From a virus, in the IMG/VR virus record IMGVR_UViG_3300008111_001025, positions 81,345 to 145,344 of that record: a stretch of DNA of 64,000 nt; one strand, written 5' to 3'. Both the position numbers and the translations under genes were made by a program. A model generated the notes under the pieces. The model did not search any database. It was not told the origin of the DNA and saw only the letters and a program-made list of their open reading frames with translations. Positions 34,317 through 42,196 of the stretch are shown here, piece after piece (position 1 is the stretch's first letter; each line of letters begins with the position of its first letter).

Positions 34317-35150
34317 ATGAACACAAAAATAAAAATCCCACATCTTGAGTGGCATGTTGCTCATGCTTGTAATCTATCTTGTAAAGGTTGTTGCCATCTT
34401 TCTGATTATGGGCAAAAAGGAATAGTTAGTTATAATGAGATCAAAGACTGGTATTCAAAATGGAGTCATAGACTAGCACCAAAATCAATAGACATTTTAG
34501 GGGGAGAACCTTTATTAAACAAAGATATCTGTAAAATTATTTCTTTAACAAGAGAAATGTGGGATGATCCGTATCTAGAACAATTACAATTAACAACTAA
34601 CGGACTTTTAATTCACAAATTTCCAGATTTACCTAAAGTATTAAAAGATTCTAATTGTTCTATTTCAGTGTCTTGGCATAGTGAAGATCCAAGTTATAAT
34701 AAATTGTTTGATAAATCTAAAAACATTTTAAATGAATGGGTAGAAAAATACGGAATCCAAGTTCGTATACTAGATTTTTATAATTATTGGACTCCATTTT
34801 ATAAAGGTTACGGTAGCACTATGGAACCGTTTAACGAAGAAAACTTTGAAAAAAGTTGGGATAATTGTATAACGGGACAAGATTGTTTTCAGATATATAA
34901 TGGCGATATTTATAAATGCTCAAATTTAGCGTACTTGCCTATGACTAAACAAAAAATTAATCTTTCAGAGAATTGGGATTATTATCTAAGTTATGTTCCA
35001 CTAAAGCCGGAAGCTTCGGACAATGAAATTACAGAGTTTTTTAATAAAGGTGCAGAAAAATTTTGTAGTATGTGTCCCAATTCAGTTGAAATGATTAAAA
35101 AACCAGATCCTTTAAAATTTCGTAAACAAATACTGATGAAGAAAATTTGA
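34317..35150 (+). CDS. radical SAM protein
   Basis: C18-NLS-C22-KG-C25 with an extra C26 follows 'IPHLEWHVAHA'. 'IDILGGEPLLNKD' and 'LTTNGLL' follow. C-terminal 'CFQIYNGDIYKCSNLAYLP' and 'FCSMCPNSVEM' form a probable auxiliary-cluster region like that of 32539. 277 residues, compact. The ATG sits four bases after a perfect late octamer and has no ribosome-binding sequence, so leaderless translation is predicted. It heads the last + block of the island. Confidence 0.88.
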   Translation: MNTKIKIPHLEWHVAHACNLSCKGCCHLSDYGQKGIVSYNEIKDWYSKWSHRLAPKSIDILGGEPLLNKDICKIISLTREMWDDPYLEQLQLTTNGLLIHKFPDLPKVLKDSNCSISVSWHSEDPSYNKLFDKSKNILNEWVEKYGIQVRILDFYNYWTPFYKGYGSTMEPFNEENFEKSWDNCITGQDCFQIYNGDIYKCSNLAYLPMTKQKINLSENWDYYLSYVPLKPEASDNEITEFFNKGAEKFCSMCPNSVEMIKKPDPLKFRKQILMKKI

Positions 35151-35152
35151 TT

Positions 35153-36355
35153 ATGAAACAAGGAAGATTAATAAACTTTGAATTACTGTGGGATACTGAC
35201 CTAAGCGTCAATGTTGTATTACCAAAACTACTTGAATTAGAATTTCAAGAAGCAGTAGCTGACGGAGTAACTACCATTTTTGGAATGTTTTTAATGGAGG
35301 GAATTTATCCGCATGATTGTCATAATCAACAACTGTTTTTAGAAATTAAAAAAATAGCTGACAAATACAATTTAGAAGTTATTCTATTGTCAGGCCTTGG
35401 AGAAAGTTTTAACAATCAGTATAGTATAGAAAATGGTAGTATTTTAAACAATCTTCCATTTGAGGTAATATACTCATCATATCCTTTAAGAGTATGTTAC
35501 AACATCATTAATAATATTCCTAGAAAATCAAAAACTATCAATAATAAGTTTTTATTCTTAGGTGGAATTCCTACTAGATTAAATAGAATTTATTTATTAA
35601 GTAAGTTGTATGAAAACAATCTTTTAATAAATGGTAAATGGTCATTTTTTATTCCGTTATCCCAAGAAGATAAAAATTATTGCAGAAATTTATTATCACA
35701 TTATTCAGATGAAGAGTACGAAACTTTTTTAAAAAACTGTACTAGCTCAATAGATGAAAAATATCAAGAAATGGCTAACTTTTTTCAAGACTATGCACCG
35801 TACGAAGAAGGCGATCTTGAAAAGTGGGGCGAAATAGTTCATACTGATTTTTGGAAAAATCCTATATACATAGATCCTGAAGTTTACGATGAAACTTCGT
35901 TAAGTATAATTTCTGAAGGTCCAAATTATTGGTCGCCTGATTATAAATTTATTACAGAAAAAACATGGCGGACAATAATTTATAAGCATCCTTTTATATT
36001 TGCAGGCCCGCCTGAACAGTTTAGATATATTAAACAAATGGGATTTGAAACATTTGAAAAATATATGCTTATTCAAAATTATGCACAGGTGGAAGATGAA
36101 AAAGAAAGAATTGAATTGATTGTTAAAAATGTAGAACATTTTTTAAAACACCAAACTTATCATCAAAAAGAAATACAACAAGATATTGAACATAATTTTA
36201 ACTTATTCTTAAAACTAGCCAATGATCAAAATTGTCTACTAACATCTTTAAAATCAAAATACAATATTCCTGATGCTGAGTTTTCAAAATTTTTTAGTAC
36301 AACCGGCTATGAAAATTTGATTAGGCCCGTTGCCGACCTCAAAAAATTAGGCTAG
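35153..36355 (+). CDS. 'TEKTW' family protein, possible glycosyltransferase
   Basis: It is highly similar in layout to the 37319 protein: 'INFELLWDTD', 'FGMFLMEGIYP', 'FLFLGGIPTRLNRIYLLSKL', 'SHYSDEEYETFL', 'SIISEGPNYWSPDYKFITEK', then 'HPFIFAGPPEQFRYIKQMGF'. E-(x)-ITEK-TWR followed by a hydrophobic HPF.FAG strand resembles a nucleotide-sugar site of GT-B enzymes, but the assignment is inference. 400 residues, no membrane segment. A TTG at 35147 is an alternative start. Its two homologues also neighbour radical-SAM genes. Confidence 0.7.
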   Translation: MKQGRLINFELLWDTDLSVNVVLPKLLELEFQEAVADGVTTIFGMFLMEGIYPHDCHNQQLFLEIKKIADKYNLEVILLSGLGESFNNQYSIENGSILNNLPFEVIYSSYPLRVCYNIINNIPRKSKTINNKFLFLGGIPTRLNRIYLLSKLYENNLLINGKWSFFIPLSQEDKNYCRNLLSHYSDEEYETFLKNCTSSIDEKYQEMANFFQDYAPYEEGDLEKWGEIVHTDFWKNPIYIDPEVYDETSLSIISEGPNYWSPDYKFITEKTWRTIIYKHPFIFAGPPEQFRYIKQMGFETFEKYMLIQNYAQVEDEKERIELIVKNVEHFLKHQTYHQKEIQQDIEHNFNLFLKLANDQNCLLTSLKSKYNIPDAEFSKFFSTTGYENLIRPVADLKKLG

Positions 36356-36387
36356 CATCATATTCGTAGTTATCAATAGTGTATGGT

Positions 36388-36395
36388 TATAAATA
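36388..36395 (+). promoter_or_regulatory. T4-type late promoter TATAAATA
   Basis: Exact late octamer in the 68-bp gap after the gene ending at 36355. Five bases (AGTTT) separate it from an ATG at 36401 that opens an 8-codon reading frame, and the next gene starts at 36424. Confidence 0.7.
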
Positions 36396-36400
36396 AGTTT

Positions 36401-36427
36401 ATGACTATATCTGTTAGACTATCATGA
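36401..36427 (+). CDS. 8-codon leader reading frame (MTISVRLS), translationally coupled
   Basis: The ATG is five bases after a perfect late octamer, the same spacing used by whole genes at 21387, 28135 and 34317. Its TGA stop overlaps the ATG of the PLP-enzyme gene (ATGA at 36424-36427). A ribosome loading on a leaderless transcript would translate eight codons and restart at 36424, which itself has no clear ribosome-binding sequence. The frame is very short and chance cannot be excluded. Confidence 0.35.
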   Translation: MTISVRLS

Positions 36428-37338
36428 AAAATAATTACGATAAACGGCATCTTCCTTTTGGACATTCTACAGCTATACAAGACAAAGAAACATTATCTTT
36501 TATCAATAATTGTAGTATCTCAACACAAACATTAAACGATCAAACAATTAACGAACAATTCCTTAGCAAGTATGTAGAATGGATATTGACTACAACAAAT
36601 AACAAAGTAACTGGTATTGATCAGTATCCATTCAAATGTTTTTCGCAAGGGACATCTGAAGCGTTTGAAAAATTTTATATGAATTATTCTCATAGAAGAT
36701 TTCGATGTTTTAAAGGCGAGTATGTTTATCATAAATTAGCTTGGAGAGATGATAGATTTAATTGGAAATACTTAGAGGATGATGCGCTTGATGCCAATGA
36801 CGTAGTAATAATTAGTCAACCTTTTTCTGATACAGGCGATCAGCATCCTTTACTTAATGATATTTTAGATCAATGTGACAAACTAAATATTCCTGTAGTA
36901 CTTGATTGTTGCTACTTTGGTATTTGTAGTAATATAAATTTTGATTTTACAAGACCTTGTATAAAAGAAATCATCTTTAGTTTATCTAAAACTTTTCCAG
37001 TAGCTCATATTAGAATAGGTATGCGTCTTTCAAGGATTGATAATGACGATTTGTTATTTGTGTATAACAAAAGTGGCTACACAAATAGATTAGCAGCAAG
37101 TATAGGACTTAATCTTATTAATCATTTTGATTCTGACTACATAGTTAATAAGTATAAAAATAAACAAATTGAAATCTGTAAAAAATTAAATGTAACTCCT
37201 AGCAATACTGTGTTGTTTGGAATAGGCGGCTCTGAATGGCAGGAATACAATCGTGATAGAGCTACTAACAGATTAGGATTACATAATTTTTTACACATGG
37301 AAGATACAGAGTGCTTAGATGAATATGTCAAAATCTAA
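36424..37338 (+). CDS. PLP-dependent aminotransferase-like enzyme (fold type I)
   Basis: 'CFSQGTSEAFEKFY' corresponds to the phosphate-binding glycine/threonine loop. 'DVVIISQPFSDTGDQHP' and 'LNIPVVLDCCYFGIC' contain the Asp that pairs with the pyridine nitrogen, and 'SLSKTFPVAHIRIGMRL' has the Schiff-base Lys in an SLSK motif with the R.G context. 304 residues is short for the ~380-residue class I/II aminotransferases. The C-terminal small domain appears reduced. It sits between two 'TEKTW' genes. It may make an amino sugar or amino acid for the island's product (inference). Confidence 0.72.
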   Translation: MKNNYDKRHLPFGHSTAIQDKETLSFINNCSISTQTLNDQTINEQFLSKYVEWILTTTNNKVTGIDQYPFKCFSQGTSEAFEKFYMNYSHRRFRCFKGEYVYHKLAWRDDRFNWKYLEDDALDANDVVIISQPFSDTGDQHPLLNDILDQCDKLNIPVVLDCCYFGICSNINFDFTRPCIKEIIFSLSKTFPVAHIRIGMRLSRIDNDDLLFVYNKSGYTNRLAASIGLNLINHFDSDYIVNKYKNKQIEICKKLNVTPSNTVLFGIGGSEWQEYNRDRATNRLGLHNFLHMEDTECLDEYVKI

Positions 37339-38506
37339 AATTATAAATTTTGAATGGATGTGTGATCACAATCATTACACCCATGAACAATTTGATAAAA
37401 TTAAAACTGATTTAATTAAAAAAGACATTGATCAAGCCATAGATGAAAATGTTGATACTGTTGTAGGGCTTTATCTAATGGATGGGTTTTTACAACCTAA
37501 GTATAGATACAAAGAGTTTATTTTGCACCTAAACGAAATAAAAGATTATGCTTACAATGCTGGAATTAAAAAAATAATTCTAATAAGTGGCCATGGCGAA
37601 ACATTAGATAATTGTCCCTTTGAATACCTGTTTTTAGATTTTAATCTTAGATTATTAATTAATAGCTATCCTGATCTAAATGTATTACCTAAATTCAATC
37701 CTGAAAATACAAAGTTTCTCTTTTTAACTGGCATGCCAAATAGACCTAATCGTATAGGTCTATTGAGCAAGTACTATGATAAAGATTTATTAGACACTGC
37801 TGAGTGGAGTTTTTTTGGCCCATGGACACCTATGGATCAATCTTGGTGTAGAGAATATCTTAAACATTATAGTGATGAACACTACAATACATTTTTAATT
37901 AATTGTGAAAGATCTTTTGATAATAGATATGAAACGTGTAAGCCATTCTATGGATCGTATACTTCAACGGAAAATGCACCGCTATGGTATGATGTAGTTA
38001 ATATTGACTGGGTTCAATTACCCAGTCATATTGATTCTAAAGTATATAGCGATACACTTTTTAGTGTTATATCTGAAGGTCCAAATTTTTGGTCTGAAGA
38101 TTGGAGTTTCATTACAGAAAAAACATGGCGAACTTTTTTACATCGTCATCCTTTTATATTTGCCGGGCACCCTGATCAATTTAGATATATTAAGAAACTT
38201 GGATTTAAAACATTTGAAGAATATTTGTTAATCAAAGATTACGCCTATATTGAAGATGAAAATGAAAGACTAGATGCTGTAGTCAAAAATACAGAATACT
38301 TATTAAAAAATATAAAAAATAATTTAGATGCTATAGAAAAAGACGTAGAATATAATTATCAAATGTATTTTAATCATGTAAACAATCAGGATAAAATTTT
38401 TAAATTCTTAAAGCACGATTTAAATGTTTCGTCAGATGATATCCAGCCATATGCTAATATCAAAGGTTATCCGTATCTCATTAGGAGAATACCTGATGGA
38501 TTCTAA
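37319..38506 (+). CDS. 'TEKTW' family protein, possible glycosyltransferase
   Basis: Blocks 'INFEWMCDHNHYT', 'VVGLYLMDGFLQP', 'FLFLTGMPNRPNRIGLLSKY', 'KHYSDEHYNTFL', 'FSVISEGPNFWSEDWSFITEK' and 'HPFIFAGHPDQFRYIKKLGF' follow the same order as in the 35153 protein. The two are close paralogues and a third, more diverged copy is at 4570. The shared C-terminal signature may be a nucleotide-sugar site. This is not proven. The start overlaps the PLP-enzyme gene by 20 bp. ATG at 37325 is an alternative. Confidence 0.7.
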   Translation: MNMSKSKIINFEWMCDHNHYTHEQFDKIKTDLIKKDIDQAIDENVDTVVGLYLMDGFLQPKYRYKEFILHLNEIKDYAYNAGIKKIILISGHGETLDNCPFEYLFLDFNLRLLINSYPDLNVLPKFNPENTKFLFLTGMPNRPNRIGLLSKYYDKDLLDTAEWSFFGPWTPMDQSWCREYLKHYSDEHYNTFLINCERSFDNRYETCKPFYGSYTSTENAPLWYDVVNIDWVQLPSHIDSKVYSDTLFSVISEGPNFWSEDWSFITEKTWRTFLHRHPFIFAGHPDQFRYIKKLGFKTFEEYLLIKDYAYIEDENERLDAVVKNTEYLLKNIKNNLDAIEKDVEYNYQMYFNHVNNQDKIFKFLKHDLNVSSDDIQPYANIKGYPYLIRRIPDGF

Positions 38507-39428
38507 ATGTGCAGCTTTCTGGAAACATACTAATGTTCGTAGCGATAACAAAATATTTCCCTGTTGTAGATTTAAGAATCCTGTAGATAATTTCAACGGC
38601 GATTTAATTCATATATTAGAGTCCAGTGCATATAAAGAACTTAGAAAAAAAAGTTTAAACGGTGAATTTATCCAAGGTTGCGAAAAATGCTATTACGAAG
38701 ATGCCAACGGTAGGCAAAGTCTTCGACAACGATTAAACAAAGAATATACTACTGACACAGTTGAATTAGAATTTTTAGAAATAGGGTTTGACAATATATG
38801 TAATTTAACCTGTGACGGATGCTGGAGTGATTTTAGTTCCGAGTGGAGTAAAAAACTTAACCCTACTGCAAACAAGATTACTCACTATCGTTCAGTTGAT
38901 GAGATTGTTAAAGTTCCGTCTAGTATTAAAAAAATACTCTTTTTAGGCGGTGAACCTTTAATGACCAACCGGCATGAAAAGTTTTTAAAACTAATTGAAA
39001 ATCCAGCAGCAGTTGAAATAATTTACAACACTAACGGAATGTTTTTGTTAAAAGAAGAATTTATTAATTTTTTACATCAGTTTAAATCGGTAAAATTTAC
39101 GTTAAGTATTGATGGGTACAAAGATCTAAATAACAAAGTTAGATCTGGAAGTAAGTGGGAAGATATTTTAAGTTTTATAGAACAGATATCTAAATCTAAC
39201 TTTGATCTAGAAGTGAATACAGTGTTACATTTAAATAACTGGCACGGAATAAAGGAGCTTGAATCCTTTATACAACAATTAGGAGTACCGTGGATAGTAA
39301 ATGTTTTAACATATCCTACACATTTAGATATTTCTAATTTTGAACAAAAGGAACAAATTATTAATTTGATTAGCGAAACAAACATTCCAAATAAAACTTA
39401 TGTCATTAACCATCTATTACATAATTAA
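38496..39428 (+). CDS. radical SAM protein with N-terminal twitch-like domain
   Basis: The ATG at 38496 follows TAGGAG and overlaps the upstream gene. Longer in-frame starts are not needed. N-terminal 'KCAAFWKHTNVRSDNKIFPCC' (C5, C23-C24), 'SLNGEFIQGCEKC' (C62, C65) and 'GRQSLRQR' form the auxiliary region. The radical-SAM motif is C102-NLT-C106-DG-C109, then 'LFLGGEPLMTN', 'YNTNGMF' and 'LSIDGYKDLNNKVRSG'. At 310 residues it lacks the ~100-residue C-terminal tail of the other twitch proteins here. It is the last radical-SAM gene of the island. Confidence 0.88.
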   Translation: MDSKCAAFWKHTNVRSDNKIFPCCRFKNPVDNFNGDLIHILESSAYKELRKKSLNGEFIQGCEKCYYEDANGRQSLRQRLNKEYTTDTVELEFLEIGFDNICNLTCDGCWSDFSSEWSKKLNPTANKITHYRSVDEIVKVPSSIKKILFLGGEPLMTNRHEKFLKLIENPAAVEIIYNTNGMFLLKEEFINFLHQFKSVKFTLSIDGYKDLNNKVRSGSKWEDILSFIEQISKSNFDLEVNTVLHLNNWHGIKELESFIQQLGVPWIVNVLTYPTHLDISNFEQKEQIINLISETNIPNKTYVINHLLHN

Positions 39429-39443
39429 TAAAAGGAGTTATTT

Positions 39444-40064
39444 ATGAGTTCAGAATTTTATCAGTATTTTGATTATCCAAATTGGTTAGAACATCAAAAA
39501 AAATTGTTAGCATATAGACAATTAAAGATGGCTGACATCGTAACTGACAATCAATCATGGGCTGCGTTAAACTATGATGAATTTTCTATGGATTTAAAAG
39601 ATGTTATTGACGATTATGCACAGCTTGGTCTATACATAAAACAGTTAATTTTTATATCTTTCCCCCCTACTGATTTAAATTCTACAGACATGAATGATCC
39701 AAAAACAATTTATATACATGTTGACAGTAAGGATGACGATGAACATTTGTTAAAGGAATCAGCTCCTACATTGTTTTCTCCAAGATATGTATTTAATATT
39801 CCATTAATAAATTGTGAAAACAGTACTACGTTTTTTTATGATTTTATAGATCCAAATAAACACACAAAAGACACTCATGTATATTTTGGAGGTTGTGTCG
39901 ATTACAGTAATGTAGTTGAAGTGGATAAATTTACTCTTAACAAACCTGCATTTCTAAAAGTTAGTGTTCCCCATGCAGTGCATAATCCTACTGATAGTTT
40001 AAGAATTGTTTGTAGTATGCGTGTTGATGATAGTAGTCCATTACTAAAAAGGCTTTTCAAATGA
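39444..40064 (+). CDS. cupin/2OG-oxygenase-like protein
   Basis: AAAAGGAG lies about 8 nt before the ATG. 'KTIYIHVDSKDDDEH' offers an H-x-D, 'RYVFNIPLINCENSTTFFYD' a core strand pair, and 'KPAFLKVSVPHAVHNPTDSLRIVCSMRV' the distal His and an Arg, the order of a double-stranded beta-helix oxygenase. The metal site is less certain than in the neighbouring copies. 206 residues. It is first of a sub-operon with another cupin, the amidinotransferase and a further oxygenase. Confidence 0.55.
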   Translation: MSSEFYQYFDYPNWLEHQKKLLAYRQLKMADIVTDNQSWAALNYDEFSMDLKDVIDDYAQLGLYIKQLIFISFPPTDLNSTDMNDPKTIYIHVDSKDDDEHLLKESAPTLFSPRYVFNIPLINCENSTTFFYDFIDPNKHTKDTHVYFGGCVDYSNVVEVDKFTLNKPAFLKVSVPHAVHNPTDSLRIVCSMRVDDSSPLLKRLFK

Positions 40065-40636
40065 CATCAACTATAAGCTGTAAACGGTATATTGAATATA
40101 ACAAGATTATTAGTGCTGTAGATTCAATGGCTAAAAAAGTTGCAGAATTTAGAGAAACTATGTCAAGTGATATGTACGACTTGACTCAAGTTGACCCGGC
40201 TCCTGATTTAACAGACATACATCCTAGAGATAGAAAAAATGTTAAAATTCTTTGCGGTGCTTTGCCCTTTGATGGAAAACCAAACTTAGGCAAACTATTA
40301 AAAGAAGAATCAGATATACTAACAAATTTAAAAGGATATTCTGCTGGGTTTGTTTTCTTTATGACTCCAAATTCAATCTTACCATTACATGTACACGGCG
40401 AATATGTAGCGAAAGATTCAAACGATACAATAGGAGTTTGGAATGCCTGTTTTGGAATTACAGTACCGTCGACAGATTCTAACATGGTAGGTATAGAAGT
40501 AAACGGTGAAGTTTATTCTCATGGTCATAATGTAGATGTAACATTTGACCCACAAACACCGCATCAAGCATGGAACCACACTAACGAGTGGTGGACTATG
40601 TTAATCTTAAATATTGATAAGAGATTTTTTATTTAA
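40061..40636 (+). CDS. aspartyl-hydroxylase-like / cupin-fold protein
   Basis: 'SILPLHVHGEYVAKDSNDTIG' contains an H-x-H where most homologues have H-x-D. 'CFGITVPSTDSNMVGIEVNGE' and 'DPQTPHQAWNHTNEWWTMLIL' supply the second strand set and a distal His. The fold order fits the aspartyl/asparaginyl beta-hydroxylase family (L-H-x-H near the first ligand). 191 residues. ATG overlaps the upstream stop. Activity is uncertain because the carboxylate ligand is not obvious. Confidence 0.55.
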   Translation: MTSTISCKRYIEYNKIISAVDSMAKKVAEFRETMSSDMYDLTQVDPAPDLTDIHPRDRKNVKILCGALPFDGKPNLGKLLKEESDILTNLKGYSAGFVFFMTPNSILPLHVHGEYVAKDSNDTIGVWNACFGITVPSTDSNMVGIEVNGEVYSHGHNVDVTFDPQTPHQAWNHTNEWWTMLILNIDKRFFI

Positions 40637-40646
40637 AGGAAATATT

Positions 40647-41705
40647 TTGAAAATATCAACAAATAATCATTGGGATCCATTAGAAGAAATAATTGTAGGC
40701 ATAGCTGATCATGCACGAGTGCCTACAGTGGACAGAAGCACCATGAATATGAGCTACAGTAACTATAGTATGGATAGTGTTAAACCTTTAGAAGGAGCAT
40801 ATCCTCAATGGTTAATTGATGAAGCTAACGAAGACTTGGAAGGATTGGCTACCGCGCTAAGAAAAGCCGGAGTTAAAGTACATAGACCAAAGCCGTTAGA
40901 TCACAGTAAACAGTTTAGTACACCAGAGTGGCAAACTACTGGTTGGTATACTTGGTGTCCTAGAGACTTACTGTTGCCGTTAAAAAATCTAATTATTGAA
41001 ACGCCTAGTGGGTGTCGTTCTAGATATTTTGAAACTAGGGCATATCACGATATAATGTTAGAAGCAGTTCGAGATGGAGTTGAATGGATAGCAGCACCTA
41101 AACCTATTCTATTAGATGAAGGCTATCAATTTGAAGATATACAAGGAAAGCCAAGTTTATTAAATTTAGAACCTATATTTGATGCTCCTAACTGTGTGCG
41201 TTTGGGTAAAGATATTTTATTTCAAATTTCAAACACTGGTAATCATTTAGGAATGCAATGGTTAAAAAATGTGCTTGAACCTAGAGGTTATAGAATACAT
41301 GCGGCAGAGCATATTTACAGTTTTGCTCATATGGATAGTACCATCGTTCCTTTAAGTCCGGGGAAAGTTTTGTTAAATAGTACTAGAGTCACGCCTGAAA
41401 ATTGTCCTAAGATATTTGAAAAATGGGATAAGATATGGTTTAAAGATGTAAATATTAATCCTACTACAGAAACCGGACCAGGCAGTATCAGTCCGTGCAG
41501 TCCGTATATAGGAATGAATATTTTAAGTATAAACCCTAGTACAGTAATAGTAGGCGAAGATCAGATTAATTTAACAAGAGTTTTAGAAAAACAAGGATTT
41601 GATGTAGTACATGTAAAAATGCGGCACGCTCAAACACTTAGTGGCGGACTTCATTGTACTACTTTAGATTTAAGAAGAACAGGATCGTTAGAGGATTATA
41701 CATGA
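40647..41705 (+). CDS. amidinotransferase (glycine/inosamine-phosphate amidinotransferase family)
   Basis: The start is a TTG at 40647 with AAAGGA six bases upstream (352 aa, beginning MKISTNNHWDPLEEIIVG). Motifs of the PF02274 amidinotransferases are present in order: 'HWDPLEEIIVG', 'CPRDLLLP', 'RYFETRAYHD', 'LEPIFDAPNCVRLGKDI', 'SFAHMDSTIVPLSPGKVLLN' (catalytic Asp/His region) and 'LSGGLHCTTLDLRR' with the nucleophilic Cys. These enzymes move an amidino group from arginine to an amine such as glycine, an aminocyclitol or a polyketide-starter amine. The acceptor is unknown. Context suggests a guanidino group on the island's product. Confidence 0.88.
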   Translation: MKISTNNHWDPLEEIIVGIADHARVPTVDRSTMNMSYSNYSMDSVKPLEGAYPQWLIDEANEDLEGLATALRKAGVKVHRPKPLDHSKQFSTPEWQTTGWYTWCPRDLLLPLKNLIIETPSGCRSRYFETRAYHDIMLEAVRDGVEWIAAPKPILLDEGYQFEDIQGKPSLLNLEPIFDAPNCVRLGKDILFQISNTGNHLGMQWLKNVLEPRGYRIHAAEHIYSFAHMDSTIVPLSPGKVLLNSTRVTPENCPKIFEKWDKIWFKDVNINPTTETGPGSISPCSPYIGMNILSINPSTVIVGEDQINLTRVLEKQGFDVVHVKMRHAQTLSGGLHCTTLDLRRTGSLEDYT

Positions 41706-42196
41706 TTGAGTTTGTAACAAATATAAAAGATTTTTGGTCAACTGATTTAGAAAAATTTGTCTTTCCAGTTATGTCACCTCTTAACACTAATGTAAGAGAT
41801 TATTGGAATCATCCTAATTTTCAAAATGCCAAACCTCTCTTGCAAGCATTTGACAATGATTTACCAGAGTATTGGAATAAATTTCTAATTGAGCTAGGTA
41901 CAACAGAAGGTACAGTATCTTGGACTAACCTAGTACCGGGTCAAGTCCTACCTGTTCATACTGATGAGTTTTATAAACTAAGAACCAAGTACAATGTTGA
42001 TATAGAAAAATGTAGAAGATATTTAATTTTTCTAAATGATTGGGTACTTGGACATTCTGTTGATTTTGAAGAAAAGACTATAACAAGATGGAAGTGTGGA
42101 GATGTTTGGTTATTTGATCATCGTTCATTCCACTGCGCCGCTAATGCTTCTACAGTAGATTTTATAACCTGTCAGGTTAATACTATTACGATTTAA
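41702..42196 (+). CDS. 2OG-Fe(II) oxygenase-like protein
   Basis: The ATG at 41702 overlaps the amidinotransferase stop. 'VLPVHTDEFYKL' gives H-x-D, 'RRYLIFLNDWVLGHSVDFEEK' and 'GDVWLFDHRSFHCAANAS' supply core strands and the distal His. 164 residues, aspartyl-hydroxylase-like layout as in 29681. It is the last gene of the accessory island and meets the tail-fibre gene tail to tail with a 4-bp overlap. It is translationally coupled to the amidinotransferase, so it may hydroxylate the same intermediate (inference). Confidence 0.65.
   Translation: MIEFVTNIKDFWSTDLEKFVFPVMSPLNTNVRDYWNHPNFQNAKPLLQAFDNDLPEYWNKFLIELGTTEGTVSWTNLVPGQVLPVHTDEFYKLRTKYNVDIEKCRRYLIFLNDWVLGHSVDFEEKTITRWKCGDVWLFDHRSFHCAANASTVDFITCQVNTITI

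Noticed and set aside
1-42196. Prophage or bacterial chromosome origin for the accessory island
   Set aside because: Late-type octamers, gene overlaps and AT-rich composition continue unbroken into gp43/gp45 and tail-fibre genes, so the island belongs to the phage.
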